A stretch of 18,088 nucleotides of DNA from Amanita rubescens (lineage: Eukaryota; Basidiomycota; Agaricomycetes; Agaricales; Amanitaceae). Position 1 is the stretch's first letter; each line of letters opens with the position of its first letter. The notes beneath the pieces were generated by a model that made no database searches, was not told the DNA's origin, and saw only the letters and a program-made list of their open reading frames with translations. The position numbers and the translations under genes were made by a program. This document shows, one piece after another, positions 1-8,370 of the stretch. Location of the stretch: the NCBI GenBank assembly GCA_015039365.1, contig WION01000787.1, positions 1 to 18,088 on the forward strand, in the 5' to 3' direction.

Positions 1-13
1 GCAGCTCTTTTAG

Positions 14-983
14 TCATTTTTGCTTTAACTTTGTTTCTTTATTACGCTCATTGTTAGGCCCTTTCTTTTGATTAGGCATTTGGCCATGCCATTGTGCGTG
101 AGCCTGAGGTACAGGTGGTTGAGGTTGACGATTTTTTGGCCGGAAGTTTGGTTTAAAACCTCCACGACCTCGTCCGCGACCTCTATTACCGGTATATGGC
201 CTATAGGATCCTGATGAGGATCCTCCTGTATTAGAACTATTACCATAGTTTTGTCCTTGCCATTTAGGGCGAGGATGTCCTTGGTTTAAATTAGTTCTAG
301 CCATATTAGCTGTAATAGTTTTGTTGCCGCTGAAAGATTTCTTTCTGCGCCATTCTTCTACTATTCTAGGTATTATTTTAGCCATTGAAATATCTTTTGG
401 TTCAATGCTTGCTAATAATACCGATGACATGTTATCCCAATGCTTTCCTAGAGCATTAAGGAGTAACATACATTGCATGTCATCTGGGATAGTTATTTTA
501 TGCGTAGAAAGTTTACTAAGTGCATCCTGGAATTTTTGGATTGCAATTGTAGGATCATGTCGATCATCAAATTTCCATTGAAGGACTTCTTTGAATTCGA
601 CATATATACCAGCTAATCCTGGTGTACCAAACTGTTTTTTAAGTTTAGCCCAAAAGGATTTAGCTGTGTCATCCTGAAGATGACGGAAAGTGGACTGAGC
701 TTAAGGTTATTATACCTAAAGCTTCTTTGTCATCTTTAAGATCCTGTTCGTAATCTTTCTTTTTATCTTTAATAATATCCCTGGTGACTGCTGTTGTTGC
801 GGCATTGGAGAGAGCAGTGCCTGATTCCGTGGGCTGGTGCCATTTGAAGGTAGTCGATATGACTCCGTCAATTCCTCGAGTCTGTAAATATGCGATGATA
901 TTTGTCTCGAAAGTGTGCCAGTTTGTTCCATTGAATACTGGAACTGAGTCTGCAATGCTACGAGTTGAAGTAGAAGCTGACAT
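14..983 (-). pseudogene. Ty1/copia-type Gag (UBN2-like), frameshifted
   Basis: This is the capsid-like Gag part of a Ty1/copia retrotransposon, the RNA-packaging protein of the cytoplasmic particle. The frame opens at an ATG at 983 with a typical copia Gag start (serine-rich, then FNGTNWHTFE and a W-containing stretch) and runs to a stop at 669. The downstream part is in another frame, open from 700 to the TGA at 14-16. It contains QWKFDDRHDP and MLLNALGKHWDN, both typical of the UBN2 family, then a Gly/Arg-rich tail (RGRGRGRGG) and a basic Gln/Pro-rich end. The frames overlap at 672-700, so one small indel there explains the break. No CCHC zinc knuckle is seen before the TGA. Protease, integrase and RT would lie beyond the left edge. 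Family assignment is confident; the element is not functional as read. Confidence 0.85.
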
Positions 984-1283
984 TGTATCTTAAGATTTCT
1001 TCGGTTGTTAAAATCTAAAGATAGAATTATTATTTATACTTTCAATTGGCGCTATGTGATGACAAGTTCTTTGAAATTTCTTATCAATTTTCATGTCCAT
1101 GTCCAAGTTTCCAAAAGGTAAGGCTTAATTTACTAGATACTATTACAGTTTCTCTACTATTTAGTATCTATAAATTATTCGGCCTTGAGTCAAAAGATAT
1201 AATATCCTTTATTCCATCAAAGTTCATTTATTAAACTTTGTACGAAATAAAGGCCCGACGAATCTTTCTCACTTGTTCTTCCC
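984..1283. other. AT-rich non-coding stretch between two Gag-like remnants
   Basis: No convincing gene. The stretch is AT-rich and lies upstream of the copia Gag start, where its leader and LTR would be expected. A possible LTR end (minus strand ...ATCACA followed by TAGCGCC, resembling the 3' complement of initiator tRNA-Met) falls near 1049-1060, but no matching opposite LTR end was found. The exact boundary with the unit to the right is unknown. Confidence 0.4.
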
Positions 1284-2534
1284 TTACCTTTCAGGATTGG
1301 GAATGCAAGTGTGAATATTCTTTTTCCCTTGTCTGGGAGTCGGTCGTATTTGATTCCACCGATCTGGATTTGATCTGGTGGGTTCCTTTCGACGCTCGGC
1401 TGTACGAGACTTTAGTGAATTTGTATAAGTCTCTCTATAAGGTTTATTTACCTTAGTAGATGCCTCTTTTGCATGTACCGGATTTTGCTTTGGAACAAAG
1501 CTTTTGTTCTTGTTCCCCTTAAACTGTGAGTACTGGTGCCCTTTAGCATAATGCCTTTGGGGCCTTTCTGCGACCGGTAATCCGCAGGAGGCTCTCCAAA
1601 GCTTGTAGGAATCCGAATCATTTGGGTTCGGATTGTAGACGAATCTTTCCCATAAATGGGTGTTCCATCCTCTACGCATTTGCTCAGTAATTGGTTTCCT
1701 AACTCTGAAGATAATAATTGGGGTGAACTTTCCCAATTTGATGGTATCTTCGGAACTAAGGTTCCAATCACTGCATGAGGTTCCGCCCAACTTAATTCTA
1801 TGGGGACAGTTCTGAACTTTGCTCCAAGTTGGAGTATGATGAACCTTGGGGAATTCTCGACGAGATCCTCCCTCTTTAAGGATCTGTGCAAAATTAGGCA
1901 CAGTCACTTTCTGAACACTAGGTACAAACCTAGTGCCGTTGTCCCAACTGGTGATTGAGACGACGATGATGATTCAGAAACAATAGGGTCATCATTTTTT
2001 CCTAATGGAGAAGGAGAAGGTGTAAACCTTCTCTTGTTTTCCATATTCCTGAATTCATCAAGAATATGGTTATTCAGAGTCTTAGGACCAGAACGTCCTA
2101 CCCAAGATGGAAACATACTATTATAATGCTTAGTTTCATTATATAGTATTGGGTCAGAAACCTTCAGGTTTTAACCTGAGGAAGGGGAGCAGTGGGACAC
2201 AGAATTTTCGGTTTATTATCCGAAGGGGAATCAGCAAAAGTTACTTTTTTCTTTCCTTTGGTAACGACGGTAAAAACCGTCATCACCTTGACCTAAGATA
2301 TTTTTCATCACATGGACGAATTCTTCATTAGGCATGTCTACCAGTTGATTTTCAGGATAAACCTGAAACGTATTTCCACTGGCGAAATCATGGAAAGAAT
2401 ATTTTGCAGGCTCAGCAGCCTGCAAAGAGGAAACGGAAACATTTTTTTCCAAGCTGAGGAGCTTGGACGGCAACGGCCACAAAAGATTTGGCCTTGGAGC
2501 CAGACGCAACATTGGAGTTAGCGGAGGGGGACAT
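1284..2534 (-). pseudogene. Unrecognised protein, possibly retroelement ORF1/Gag, five frame pieces
   Basis: I do not recognise this protein. Reading leftwards, an ATG at 2534 opens a Ser/Ala-rich start (MSPSANSNVASG). The frame shifts near an A7 run at 2442-2448 into a piece with QVYPENQLVDMPNEEF and FYRRYQRKEKSN. It shifts again near 2235-2240 (SPSDNKPKI), near 2160 (DPILYNETKHYNSMFPSW), and near 1940-1904 into the long last piece ending at 1284. That piece is rich in Asn, Pro, Arg and Lys (RFVYNPNPNDSDSYKLW; later a strongly basic tail). Each switch lands on sensible protein, so this was one gene of about 410 residues. The basic tail and retroelement surroundings suggest a nucleic-acid-binding Gag or ORF1 product. 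That is inference; no catalytic motif is visible. Confidence 0.5.
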
Positions 2535-3059
2535 GGTAAAAATTTGATAAAAAACTTCTAAAGAAAAGTATGTCAGCAACTAGAACGAAACGGCGTTTTT
2601 AAGGCAGTTGTTCTCTATTTTAAGGAAAAGGACTTAATCAAGTATGGACTTGACCAGGCCAACGCTGGGCTTATAGCCAATCAGCTATCTTGACACACAT
2701 GAGTCTTGGTTCGATTACTTGATGATGATGTTTGGGGTTGATGATTCATTTAAGAGTTAGAATGCGCCGCATTATGTAGTGTTGCCCAAAGGAGAATATA
2801 GGTGGATCATGAGATGATGTAGAAATCATGTAAGCATGTCCTTGGAATGACCATTGTAGGTGTCAATCCGCCTATCATATTATCTGTCCACACTCATGGA
2901 GGCAGCGCCAAAACATTTATTCCCAGCAAATGAGATCTACAAGGTAAAAACCTTCAGGTCAAATGCCACGACATCAATTTTGAACGCTGTTAGCTCTCTC
3001 CGTATAGAAGGGTCCAAATAATATGAGTTTTTCGTATTCTCCAACAGTGCGTAGGACTA

Positions 3060-3119
3060 TTTTGATGTACTGCTAGGTCGCGTGTCTTTGCTAGTGACAC
3101 TATATGACTGACATCAAAA
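3060..3119. repeat. Nested inverted repeat
   Basis: TTTTGATGT at 3060-3068 is the exact reverse complement of ACATCAAAA at 3111-3119. A second pair, GTGTC at 3082-3086 and GACAC at 3096-3100, sits inside it. It lies near the left end of the hairpin-rich tract. Confidence 0.6.
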
Positions 3120-3210
3120 AGGAAGTCCATCTAGGGTAGCACTGGCCACTAGTCGTTATATCATTTAATCGAATGGCCAACTCGTGACTCGCATTCGTAA
3201 TGAATCTAAC

Positions 3211-3686
3211 ATCCCAGCAGTTGGGATAATAGCATAACTTTCTAACATAATCTCTATGATGAATCATCCCTCTCTAACAACCTATTGGGTCTCAATCCCC
3301 AACTAGGTATCTAAGTATGCGGACGTATTTTAACAATAGTTATACTAATAACCGCTGGGTTACAGCTGAGTTATTTTGGCTATAGAAACTCCTTAAGGGG
3401 TAGTTTCTGTTCGGCAGAGTGTACTATCCACAATGGGATATCATCTCACCGCTATACTAGAATCTATTTAACTATTTATGTATATAAGGGATCGAAAATC
3501 CCTATGATGATATATACTGGTTTCAAATACGTCCAATCACATCACATAGTCCAGATAAACTATGTGGGACGCCGAAGTTGCTATGTTCAACTTCGGAAAA
3601 CAACCCATGGGATCATTCCCCCATGGTAGTACCCTATTTTATCTCCGGATAATAGGGAATCTAACCGGTGTCCTATCAGGAGGACA
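3211..3686. repeat. Hairpin string, left cluster
   Basis: Nine perfect or near-perfect hairpins in 476 bp: ATCCCA/TGGGAT at 3211-3227; ACCTA-TTGGG/CCCAA-TAGGT with one bulge at 3280-3308; AGAAACT/AGTTTCT at 3384-3408; AGGGAT/ATCCCT at 3487-3503; CACATAGT/ACTATGTG at 3543-3566; CCGAAGTTG/CAACTTCGG at 3572-3596; CCATGGG/CCCATGG at 3605-3626; CCCTATT/AATAGGG at 3632-3657; TGTCCT/AGGACA at 3669-3686. Loops are mostly 5-12 nt. The last five follow one another almost without spacer. Arm sequences are unrelated, so this is not amplification of one hairpin. Confidence 0.75.
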
Positions 3687-3913
3687 AGTCCAAGTATTGT
3701 AACCGCTCTTCAGCGTCTGCCTTGGACAGGCATACCCTTATCTCTGGGTGTAGAGAGGTCCCCATTAGCCCTTGGGTCCGGGCATCATCATTGTTCTCTT
3801 AACCCATCGACGCAGAGTCGAGACGGGGGTTAGCCAAGCACCAATATTAGATATACAAGATACAAGATAGGTAACATGTGCGCTACCCGAACTAATACCT
3901 TTGTTACCTTAAA

Positions 3914-3931
3914 CCGTTGTAACGACAACGG
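3914..3931. repeat. Isolated 7-bp hairpin with 4-nt loop
   Basis: CCGTTGT at 3914-3920 pairs exactly with ACAACGG at 3925-3931 around the loop AACG. It lies between the two dense hairpin clusters. Confidence 0.7.
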
Positions 3932-4234
3932 CGGTCTTGAGCGTTCATGTGTGAAGACAACATGACCGACCAGCCAAAGGCTGTTGGTCCGGGGCCCATA
4001 ACCTGACGAAGTTGGGTTCTCCTCATCATGGAGTCCAACGCAGCAGCGCAGCGCATGTGACTGAGTAAGGAACCGACTTACTGTGAAGGTAGGAGTGTGT
4101 GGGGGACTTTATAGGAGCTAGAGGCTCAACTATAAGATGTAGAGATGAGAGTAAGAAGTTAGGAGGTAACGACGAATTGTTCCTCCTTATATATTGTCTG
4201 AGATACAAATAAGTGTAAACTATGCTATCTACGG

Positions 4235-4562
4235 ACCTTATCCTATTGGATGATAAGGTGTGTATTGTATTACACAGCTATCGTCATATTAACTCATCAT
4301 ATGACAATATGTGAGTCATAACGTATCATATGATCTATTCCTAGTCATAATGATTGACAGAAATTATAGGGTTCTGTCATATCTGACATATTGCTGTATG
4401 ACAGATATTATAAAGTTCATTCTTGACAGATTGCTGTAGAATGACGATATATGATTCATAAGGAATCATATCAAGTAATTATGACGCAAGCGTATTTATA
4501 TCTACTTAATCTATACTAATGGAGATAGATAAGATCATACTATCTTATCTTAAGATAAGATA
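4235..4562. repeat. Hairpin string, right cluster
   Basis: Inverted repeats: ACCTTATC/GATAAGGT at 4235-4259; ACTCA-CATAT/ATATG-TGAGT with a bulge at 4292-4316; palindrome ATCATATGAT at 4325-4334; TGACAGAA/TTCTGTCA at 4355-4379; TCTGTCATA/TATGACAGA at 4373-4405, sharing an arm with the previous hairpin so the two folds compete; TCATTCT-ACAG/CTGT-AGAATGA at 4417-4444; ATATGATTC/GAATCATAT at 4449-4471; AGATAAGAT/ATCTTATCT at 4527-4550; and a 22-bp perfect palindrome at 4541-4562 that shares an arm with it. AT-richness raises the chance rate but does not explain 8-11 bp arms at this density. Confidence 0.75.
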
Positions 4563-4639
4563 ATCTGATTAGATAAGAAAATATCTACAATATATTATCA
4601 TTATAATATATGGTTTTATATATTTTCATCACATACGTC

Positions 4640-5971
4640 TGTTGGTTACCGCCAAATGCGCCGCATCTGTACCCAGCTCGTCGACATGCGCAACGACATC
4701 ACTGCTTGCTTCCGGCTCTCGTCCGCTCCCATCTGCTAGTCATGCTTTGCCCCAGGTGCTGATATTCCTCTGCACGACGTTTACAGCTCGCTGCACCCTT
4801 ATCGGATCCCATCGAGCTCTATCAACTGCCATTGCAGCCCGTCTGCACGCACCGCACTGCAGCACGTGTCTGCCTCATGCACCACCTCTGCATCGCACTC
4901 CATCGCTCGATGACCACAGCTTGACACGCCCCGTTCCCCTATCGGAGCCTACCAGCACCGCTGCAGCCTTATCGGACCCCATCAGCCGCCATCACAGCCC
5001 ATCCACAGCCTACGCCTTTCCCTTGCACATACCTCGTGTATTGGATACTTCCGAAGTACAGCCGATTGCTCCACGCTAACCTGTCCCTTCATTCGTCAAC
5101 CGAGCTGCACTCCTTCCCCCATCAACATGCGTAGACCACGTTCCTTCCCCTCGTTTCTCTTCTCGCACTCGCCACAGCCTTCCGCCGCCACGTCCCATGC
5201 CTCTCGGACACTATCAGCACCCTTATACACTCCGGCGTCATTCCACCTTGGCACACGAGCAAGAATCTTTTTTTTTCAGCATTTTTTTTCTTTTCTCCCC
5301 AGGATCGGTATACGGCATAGCCATATTCGTTCAAATGGCGCATTCCATGCTCAAATGGACCCTCAGCATCACGTCTCATCACCACCGGCATCCCTTCTGC
5401 ACCAAGCCCCTCAACAAGCCAGCCCGAATCGCCATAGGAGTGTGGGGGACGTTGGGTTGTTTCTGGATAACGGATATTAGTACGCACAACGCAGAATCAC
5501 CTTAGGACCCTTTTTATAGCACGCAGAGCTGCCAAATGATTTACTGGAGCGCAAGGTACACCGGGTGGCCGGAAATGTGGGATACGCAGCCACACCTTTT
5601 CACTTTCTACTGCCGACGATGACTACCACCAACATGCTGCTACTACCCTGCACCCTTGATACGCCCCTCCCCTACACTCTACCAGCCACCACATCATGCC
5701 GACCACTTCTGAGACTACCGACGACCACTGAGCCCCTCATCGCCACTGCCGACTCCTTATTTGAATCATCGACTATCTACACATGCACAGACCCTGCCAA
5801 CACTTTGTCTACGCCACCACCGACCTCTGCTACTCGGCCGACACTACGCCTCATCTCCGACGTCCCATCCCCTCCTCGCCGACACTCCTCTTGCTTCCGA
5901 CGTCCTATCTCAGTCTTCACCAATGTGACGCAGGTTGACGAGGACGTCAACGTTTAAAAGTCCCCAGCGGG
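4640..5971. other. GC- and CpG-rich non-coding segment
   Basis: Composition changes abruptly near 4640 from AT-rich to C-rich DNA with many CpG. Open frames here (for example 4642-5079 and 5565-5957, plus) translate to low-complexity Ser/Thr/Pro/Ala strings without domains, and I do not call them genes. A 24-bp imperfect direct repeat (22/24, core CCTTATCGGA) lies at 4790-4813 and 4960-4983. The segment precedes a putative LTR on the plus strand and ends in AGCGGG, which could be a short polypurine tract. It may therefore be the internal part of a non-autonomous retroelement (inference). Confidence 0.4.
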
Positions 5972-5977
5972 TGTAAC

Positions 5978-6008
5978 GTATCGATTCCGGCATAGCCGGA
6001 ATCGATAC
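5978..6008. repeat. 14-bp perfect hairpin with 3-nt loop
   Basis: GTATCGATTCCGGC (5978-5991), loop ATA, then its exact reverse complement (5995-6008). It is one of the longest uninterrupted stems in the window and begins six bases inside the putative LTR. Confidence 0.9.
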
Positions 6009-6100
6009 TGAAACCCTTCCGTCTTCCGGACTCGGACCCCCAACCTCGGCATCGGATACGTCTCGGACCGAGTAGTGCACGTAGTACACGAGGTACACAG

Positions 6101-6107
6101 TATATAG
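6101..6107 (+). promoter_or_regulatory. TATA box of putative LTR
   Basis: TATATAG in the right half of the putative LTR, about 178 bp before its end, as expected for a U3 promoter reading rightwards. Confidence 0.4.
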
Positions 6108-6279
6108 ATTGTCGTAGTTAGTTCTTTATACATTCTTTTCCTCCCCCGCAGAGTCACTTCTACGTTTCCGAGCCCCGAGAGTGCGACCGAATTCGGACGA
6201 GCACCTTTCGGTGCTGCCGAACTCGCTCGGCAAACACCGAGCCTCGGAGGTTGCACCCAACCTCCGTTTCGTTGTTACA

Positions 6280-7068
6280 CCGTCACAAGAACATATCCAA
6301 AAAGCCTTGTATATAGTCAAATACATTGCTCACACCTTAAACGTCAAAATTGTTTATAGCGCCAAAGGCAATAATAAATTTAGAGCCTATGCTGACGCAG
6401 ACTGGGCCGCTGATCGTAATACACGATGATCTATAAATGGTTATGTCTTAATGTTAGCTGGTGGTGCGGTGGCTTGGACGAGTAGAAAACAAAAGACTGT
6501 AGCTTTGTCTTCGACTGAAGCAGAGTACATATCTTTATCAGATGCAGCACGACAAATTGCATGGGTTGAAAATCTATTTTATGAAATAGGTGCACCCATA
6601 AAAAGCATCTTACTTAGCGTAGATAACCAAGGCGCTATATTTTGGGCACAAAATCCTGCACAAGAACATCATTCCAAACATGATATCGATATTCGCTATC
6701 ATTTCGTTCGCAAGTTGATCGAGACTAAAAAAGTAGTCCTTGAATACATACCAACCAACGAGCAGAATGCGGATCTCATGACTAAGAATTTATCCTTTGA
6801 GAAGGTCAAATTCTTTAGAGAACGATTAGGACTTTCCTTAGAGGAATATCCGACTTCAACAAATGTGTTAATCAAAAGACCAAACAAATTAGAGTCTGAG
6901 GAAATTCGTGATTTGACGAAATTAATTCTTGATTGGCAAGATCTTGAGTTAGATGGAATTGATTGTCTATCACACAGGAAGTTGATGGAACTTCTTAATG
7001 GTCTTATTGATCAATTTGAATCGGATATAGATCCTTTCTATGATGAAAACATTATAGACTTTAAATAA
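6280..7068 (+). pseudogene. Ty1/copia Pol C-terminus (RNase H domain), 5'-truncated
   Basis: Only the end of the polyprotein remains: the last stretch of the RT region (PSQEHIQKALYIVKYI) and a full RNase H domain, which degrades RNA of the RNA/DNA hybrid. Visible motifs are YADADWA (first catalytic Asp), SSTEAEYISL (Glu), VDNQGAI (second Asp), and KHDIDIRYHFVR with the final Asp, followed by NADLMTKNL. A TGA at 6427-6429 breaks the frame between NTR and SING. The frame then stays open to TAA at 7066-7068. About 75 residues follow the usual end of RNase H, acidic and predicted helical. Protease, integrase and most of RT are missing because a putative LTR abuts at 6279. The frame continues leftward into that LTR only by chance. 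Confidence 0.9.
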
Positions 7069-7079
7069 AGGATATCTAA

Positions 7080-7090
7080 GCGAAGGGGTG
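7080..7090 (+). promoter_or_regulatory. Polypurine tract before copia 3' LTR
   Basis: GCGAAGGGGTG directly precedes the LTR start TGTTAAATATAG and follows the pol stop by 11 bases, the expected place for the plus-strand primer of a copia element. Confidence 0.55.
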
Positions 7091-7124
7091 TGTTAAATAT
7101 AGAAATATATTTATAGAATGATTA

Positions 7125-7276
7125 ACTACTGATTGACTACAATCAATGTTACTCATATCGCTCACGTCATCCTTTATGTATGACATAGAGATGACATCAT
7201 ACTACTGATTGACTACAATCAATGTTACTCATATCGCTCACGTCATCCTTTATGTATGACATAGAGATGACATCAT
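7125..7276. repeat. Perfect 76-bp tandem duplication in LTR U3
   Basis: 7125-7200 and 7201-7276 are identical over 76 bp, each starting ACTACTGATTGAC and ending GATGACATCAT. Each copy contains the hairpin TGATTG/CAATCA and a GTCAT/ATGAC pair. The absence of any difference means a recent duplication or ongoing homogenisation. Confidence 0.95.
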
Positions 7277-7378
7277 GATAGACTCATGATCGCACCTTAT
7301 GGTGTGCTTAGCACGCCATATCTTCCCATCTATACTATACGCTTACACATATGTAGACATATATTTGTTCTCACTTAA

Positions 7379-7386
7379 TATATAAA
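7379..7386 (+). promoter_or_regulatory. TATA box of copia LTR
   Basis: TATATAAA, about 100 bp downstream of the duplicated 76-bp block, so the duplication sits in the upstream regulatory position of the LTR promoter. Confidence 0.5.
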
Positions 7387-7591
7387 CCTGTCCTGTATCG
7401 TAGAATAGGACAATCCATTCTCTTCCTCTTACTATCACGTGACTACGCCGAAGGGTAGTGCTAAGACTATATCACAATAGGTAAGCTATTGCACCTGCTC
7501 ATGCTGTGGACACGCTCTCGTGTAGACCTGTCTTCTTCATCAATAGGTGATACTACTCCTATCACCGCATTTCTCACTTCCACTCCTGTCC

Positions 7592-8047
7592 TCAATTGCG
7601 CCCATGTGTACTCAGTGTGGCCATCACTTCCTCCACGAAATCCATGAATTCTTGTAACTTTACTCCTGCCCAGTTCTCTGCTCTGTTTGCCATTCCTCCT
7701 TTTATCCGTTGGAGGGCGATCGCGATCATTTGGCTGTTGTTGAGTACTTCCGTCAACGAGAAGTACGCCTTCATCGATCTCAACCAGTGCGCTATCTTTT
7801 CTGGTTTGCCTTCATATGCTTCCGGCGGATCAATCTTCATCTGAGGTCTGGGCGGTTTGGGTGGTTCCCTGAATGCTTCTCTTATCTCTCCTATCACTTG
7901 TGCCACTCCATGTCCCGCATTTCGTTGGTCTCCTGGGGTTAGCGCCTGCCAGAGCGCTCGTACTGCGGCCAGGGCTAGCGACCCTACTAATGCGGCTAAC
8001 AACCCTACACATGCTCCTATCAACGCCTCTGTTGGTGTATACGGCAT
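7592..8047 (-). pseudogene. Ty3/gypsy Gag, N-terminal part only
   Basis: The first ATG in frame is at 8047 (upstream GTG ignored for a eukaryote). The conserved Gag core is clear: PPEAYEGKPEKIAHWLRSM, YFSLTEVLNNSQMI, ALQRIKGG and NRAENWAGVKLQEF, typical of the retrotransposon Gag family of Ty3/gypsy. The frame ends at a stop at 7592 just after VEEVMATLSTHGRN, where the opposite-strand copia LTR begins, so the rest of Gag and all of Pol are lost here. Residues about 7-36 are strongly hydrophobic and Ala/Leu-rich (GACVGLLAALVGSLALAAV), which looks like a membrane segment and is unusual for Gag. The gypsy LTR lies upstream at 8371-8629. Confidence 0.85.
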
Positions 8048-8370
8048 TCTTCTTATTTTCACAGGGACGAAGGGAGTTTTTCAATACTGTTCATTTGGTT
8101 CTAGCTCATCTTCTCCTATGGATCGAATAGGTACGCCTAAACTCGAACAGATCGTAGTTTTACCGGGTCTGCAACTCTGAGTTTAGAGCAGTCCCAGTCC
8201 TATCTCGTTAACCCTCGAGTCCGGGTTTATCAAGCGGTAGTGGATACGCGCGATGTGCAGCGTGAGGAGGTAGAGGTATCTGAAGTGGGCTACTAGCGCT
8301 ATCAAGCGCAGCAACCATCAAATATCGTATCTGTCTGTCATAGGCAACAACGAGCAGGCGAGTGTGGTAG
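8048..8370 (-). other. Leader region of the gypsy element
   Basis: 323 bp between LTR and Gag start, no gene. The expected tRNA primer site next to the LTR end was not recognised: the minus strand there reads CTACCACACTCG rather than a TGG-starting sequence. Confidence 0.5.

Larger units (their letters stand above)
2535..4639. other. Long non-coding tract, AT-rich towards the right
   Basis: No supportable gene in about 2.1 kb. On the minus strand it lies upstream of the unrecognised ORF ending at 2534, so it may be that element's leader and LTR. A weak minus-strand TATA-like CTATAAA lies near 4108-4115. Its main feature is a high density of short inverted repeats, annotated separately. No direct terminal repeat marking LTR ends was found by eye. 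Confidence 0.5.
5972..6279 (+). repeat. Putative LTR (308 bp) with TGTAAC...GTTACA ends
   Basis: The segment starts TGTAAC and ends GTTACA, a perfect 6-bp terminal inverted repeat with canonical TG...CA. A TATA box lies at 6101-6107, leaving about 150 bp downstream as R/U5. The right end abuts copia pol coding exactly at a codon boundary (6280). No target-site duplication is visible: left flank GCGGG, right flank CCGTC. It is therefore more likely one LTR of an element whose other end is lost than a clean solo LTR. Alternative left ends at 5441 or 4640 are possible. The segment is CpG-rich and full of hairpins: 5978-6008, 6187-6196, 6200-6215, 6237-6247 and 6245-6266. Confidence 0.5.
7091..7597 (+). 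repeat. 3' LTR of the copia element (right end uncertain)
   Basis: It begins TGTTAAATATAG after the polypurine tract and contains a TATA box at 7379-7386. One candidate end is CTATATCACA at 7476, imperfectly inverted to the start. However, hairpins of the same style continue past it (CAATAG/CTATTG 7475-7491, ACACG/CGTGT 7510-7523, GGTGATA/TATCACC 7546-7566), so the LTR may extend to about 7597, where gypsy Gag coding begins on the other strand. The 5' LTR is not in the window. A 76-bp tandem duplication lies in U3. Confidence 0.6.

Noticed and set aside
1049..1149. Short LTR and primer site for the left copia Gag
   Set aside because: Only seven bases resemble a tRNA complement, and the only ACA end would give a 94-bp LTR; no second copy.
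1448..1891. 147-codon frame overlapping the last piece of the unrecognised protein
   Set aside because: The alternative frame continues the upstream piece with a more natural composition; the overlap is probably a shadow.
2674..2718. Pol III-like A box (TAGCCAATCAG) and B box (GGTTCGATTAC), suggesting a tRNA or SINE
   Set aside because: The boxes are 34 bp apart, about 10 too close for a tRNA, and no acceptor or anticodon stem can be drawn.
4642..5079. 145-codon plus-strand open frame
   Set aside because: Low-complexity Ser/Thr/Pro/Ala protein in C-rich DNA, begins at GTG, no domain; stops are rare here only because of composition.
5565..5957. 130-codon plus-strand open frame
   Set aside because: Same low-complexity Thr/Pro character, begins at a non-ATG codon and ends in presumed element sequence.
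5441..6279. Longer LTR starting TGTGGGGGAC
   Set aside because: Flanks AGGAG and CCGTC do not match, and the TGTAAC at 5972 gives a better inverted end to GTTACA.
4635..6284. Whole segment 4640-6279 as one insertion with a CGTC duplication
   Set aside because: Only 4 of 5 bases match and the left flank is not copia sequence, so it is not a real target duplication.
7830..8084. Minus-strand frame overlapping gypsy Gag
   Set aside because: Arg/Ser-rich shadow of Gag in another frame; the Gag core motifs fix the true frame.
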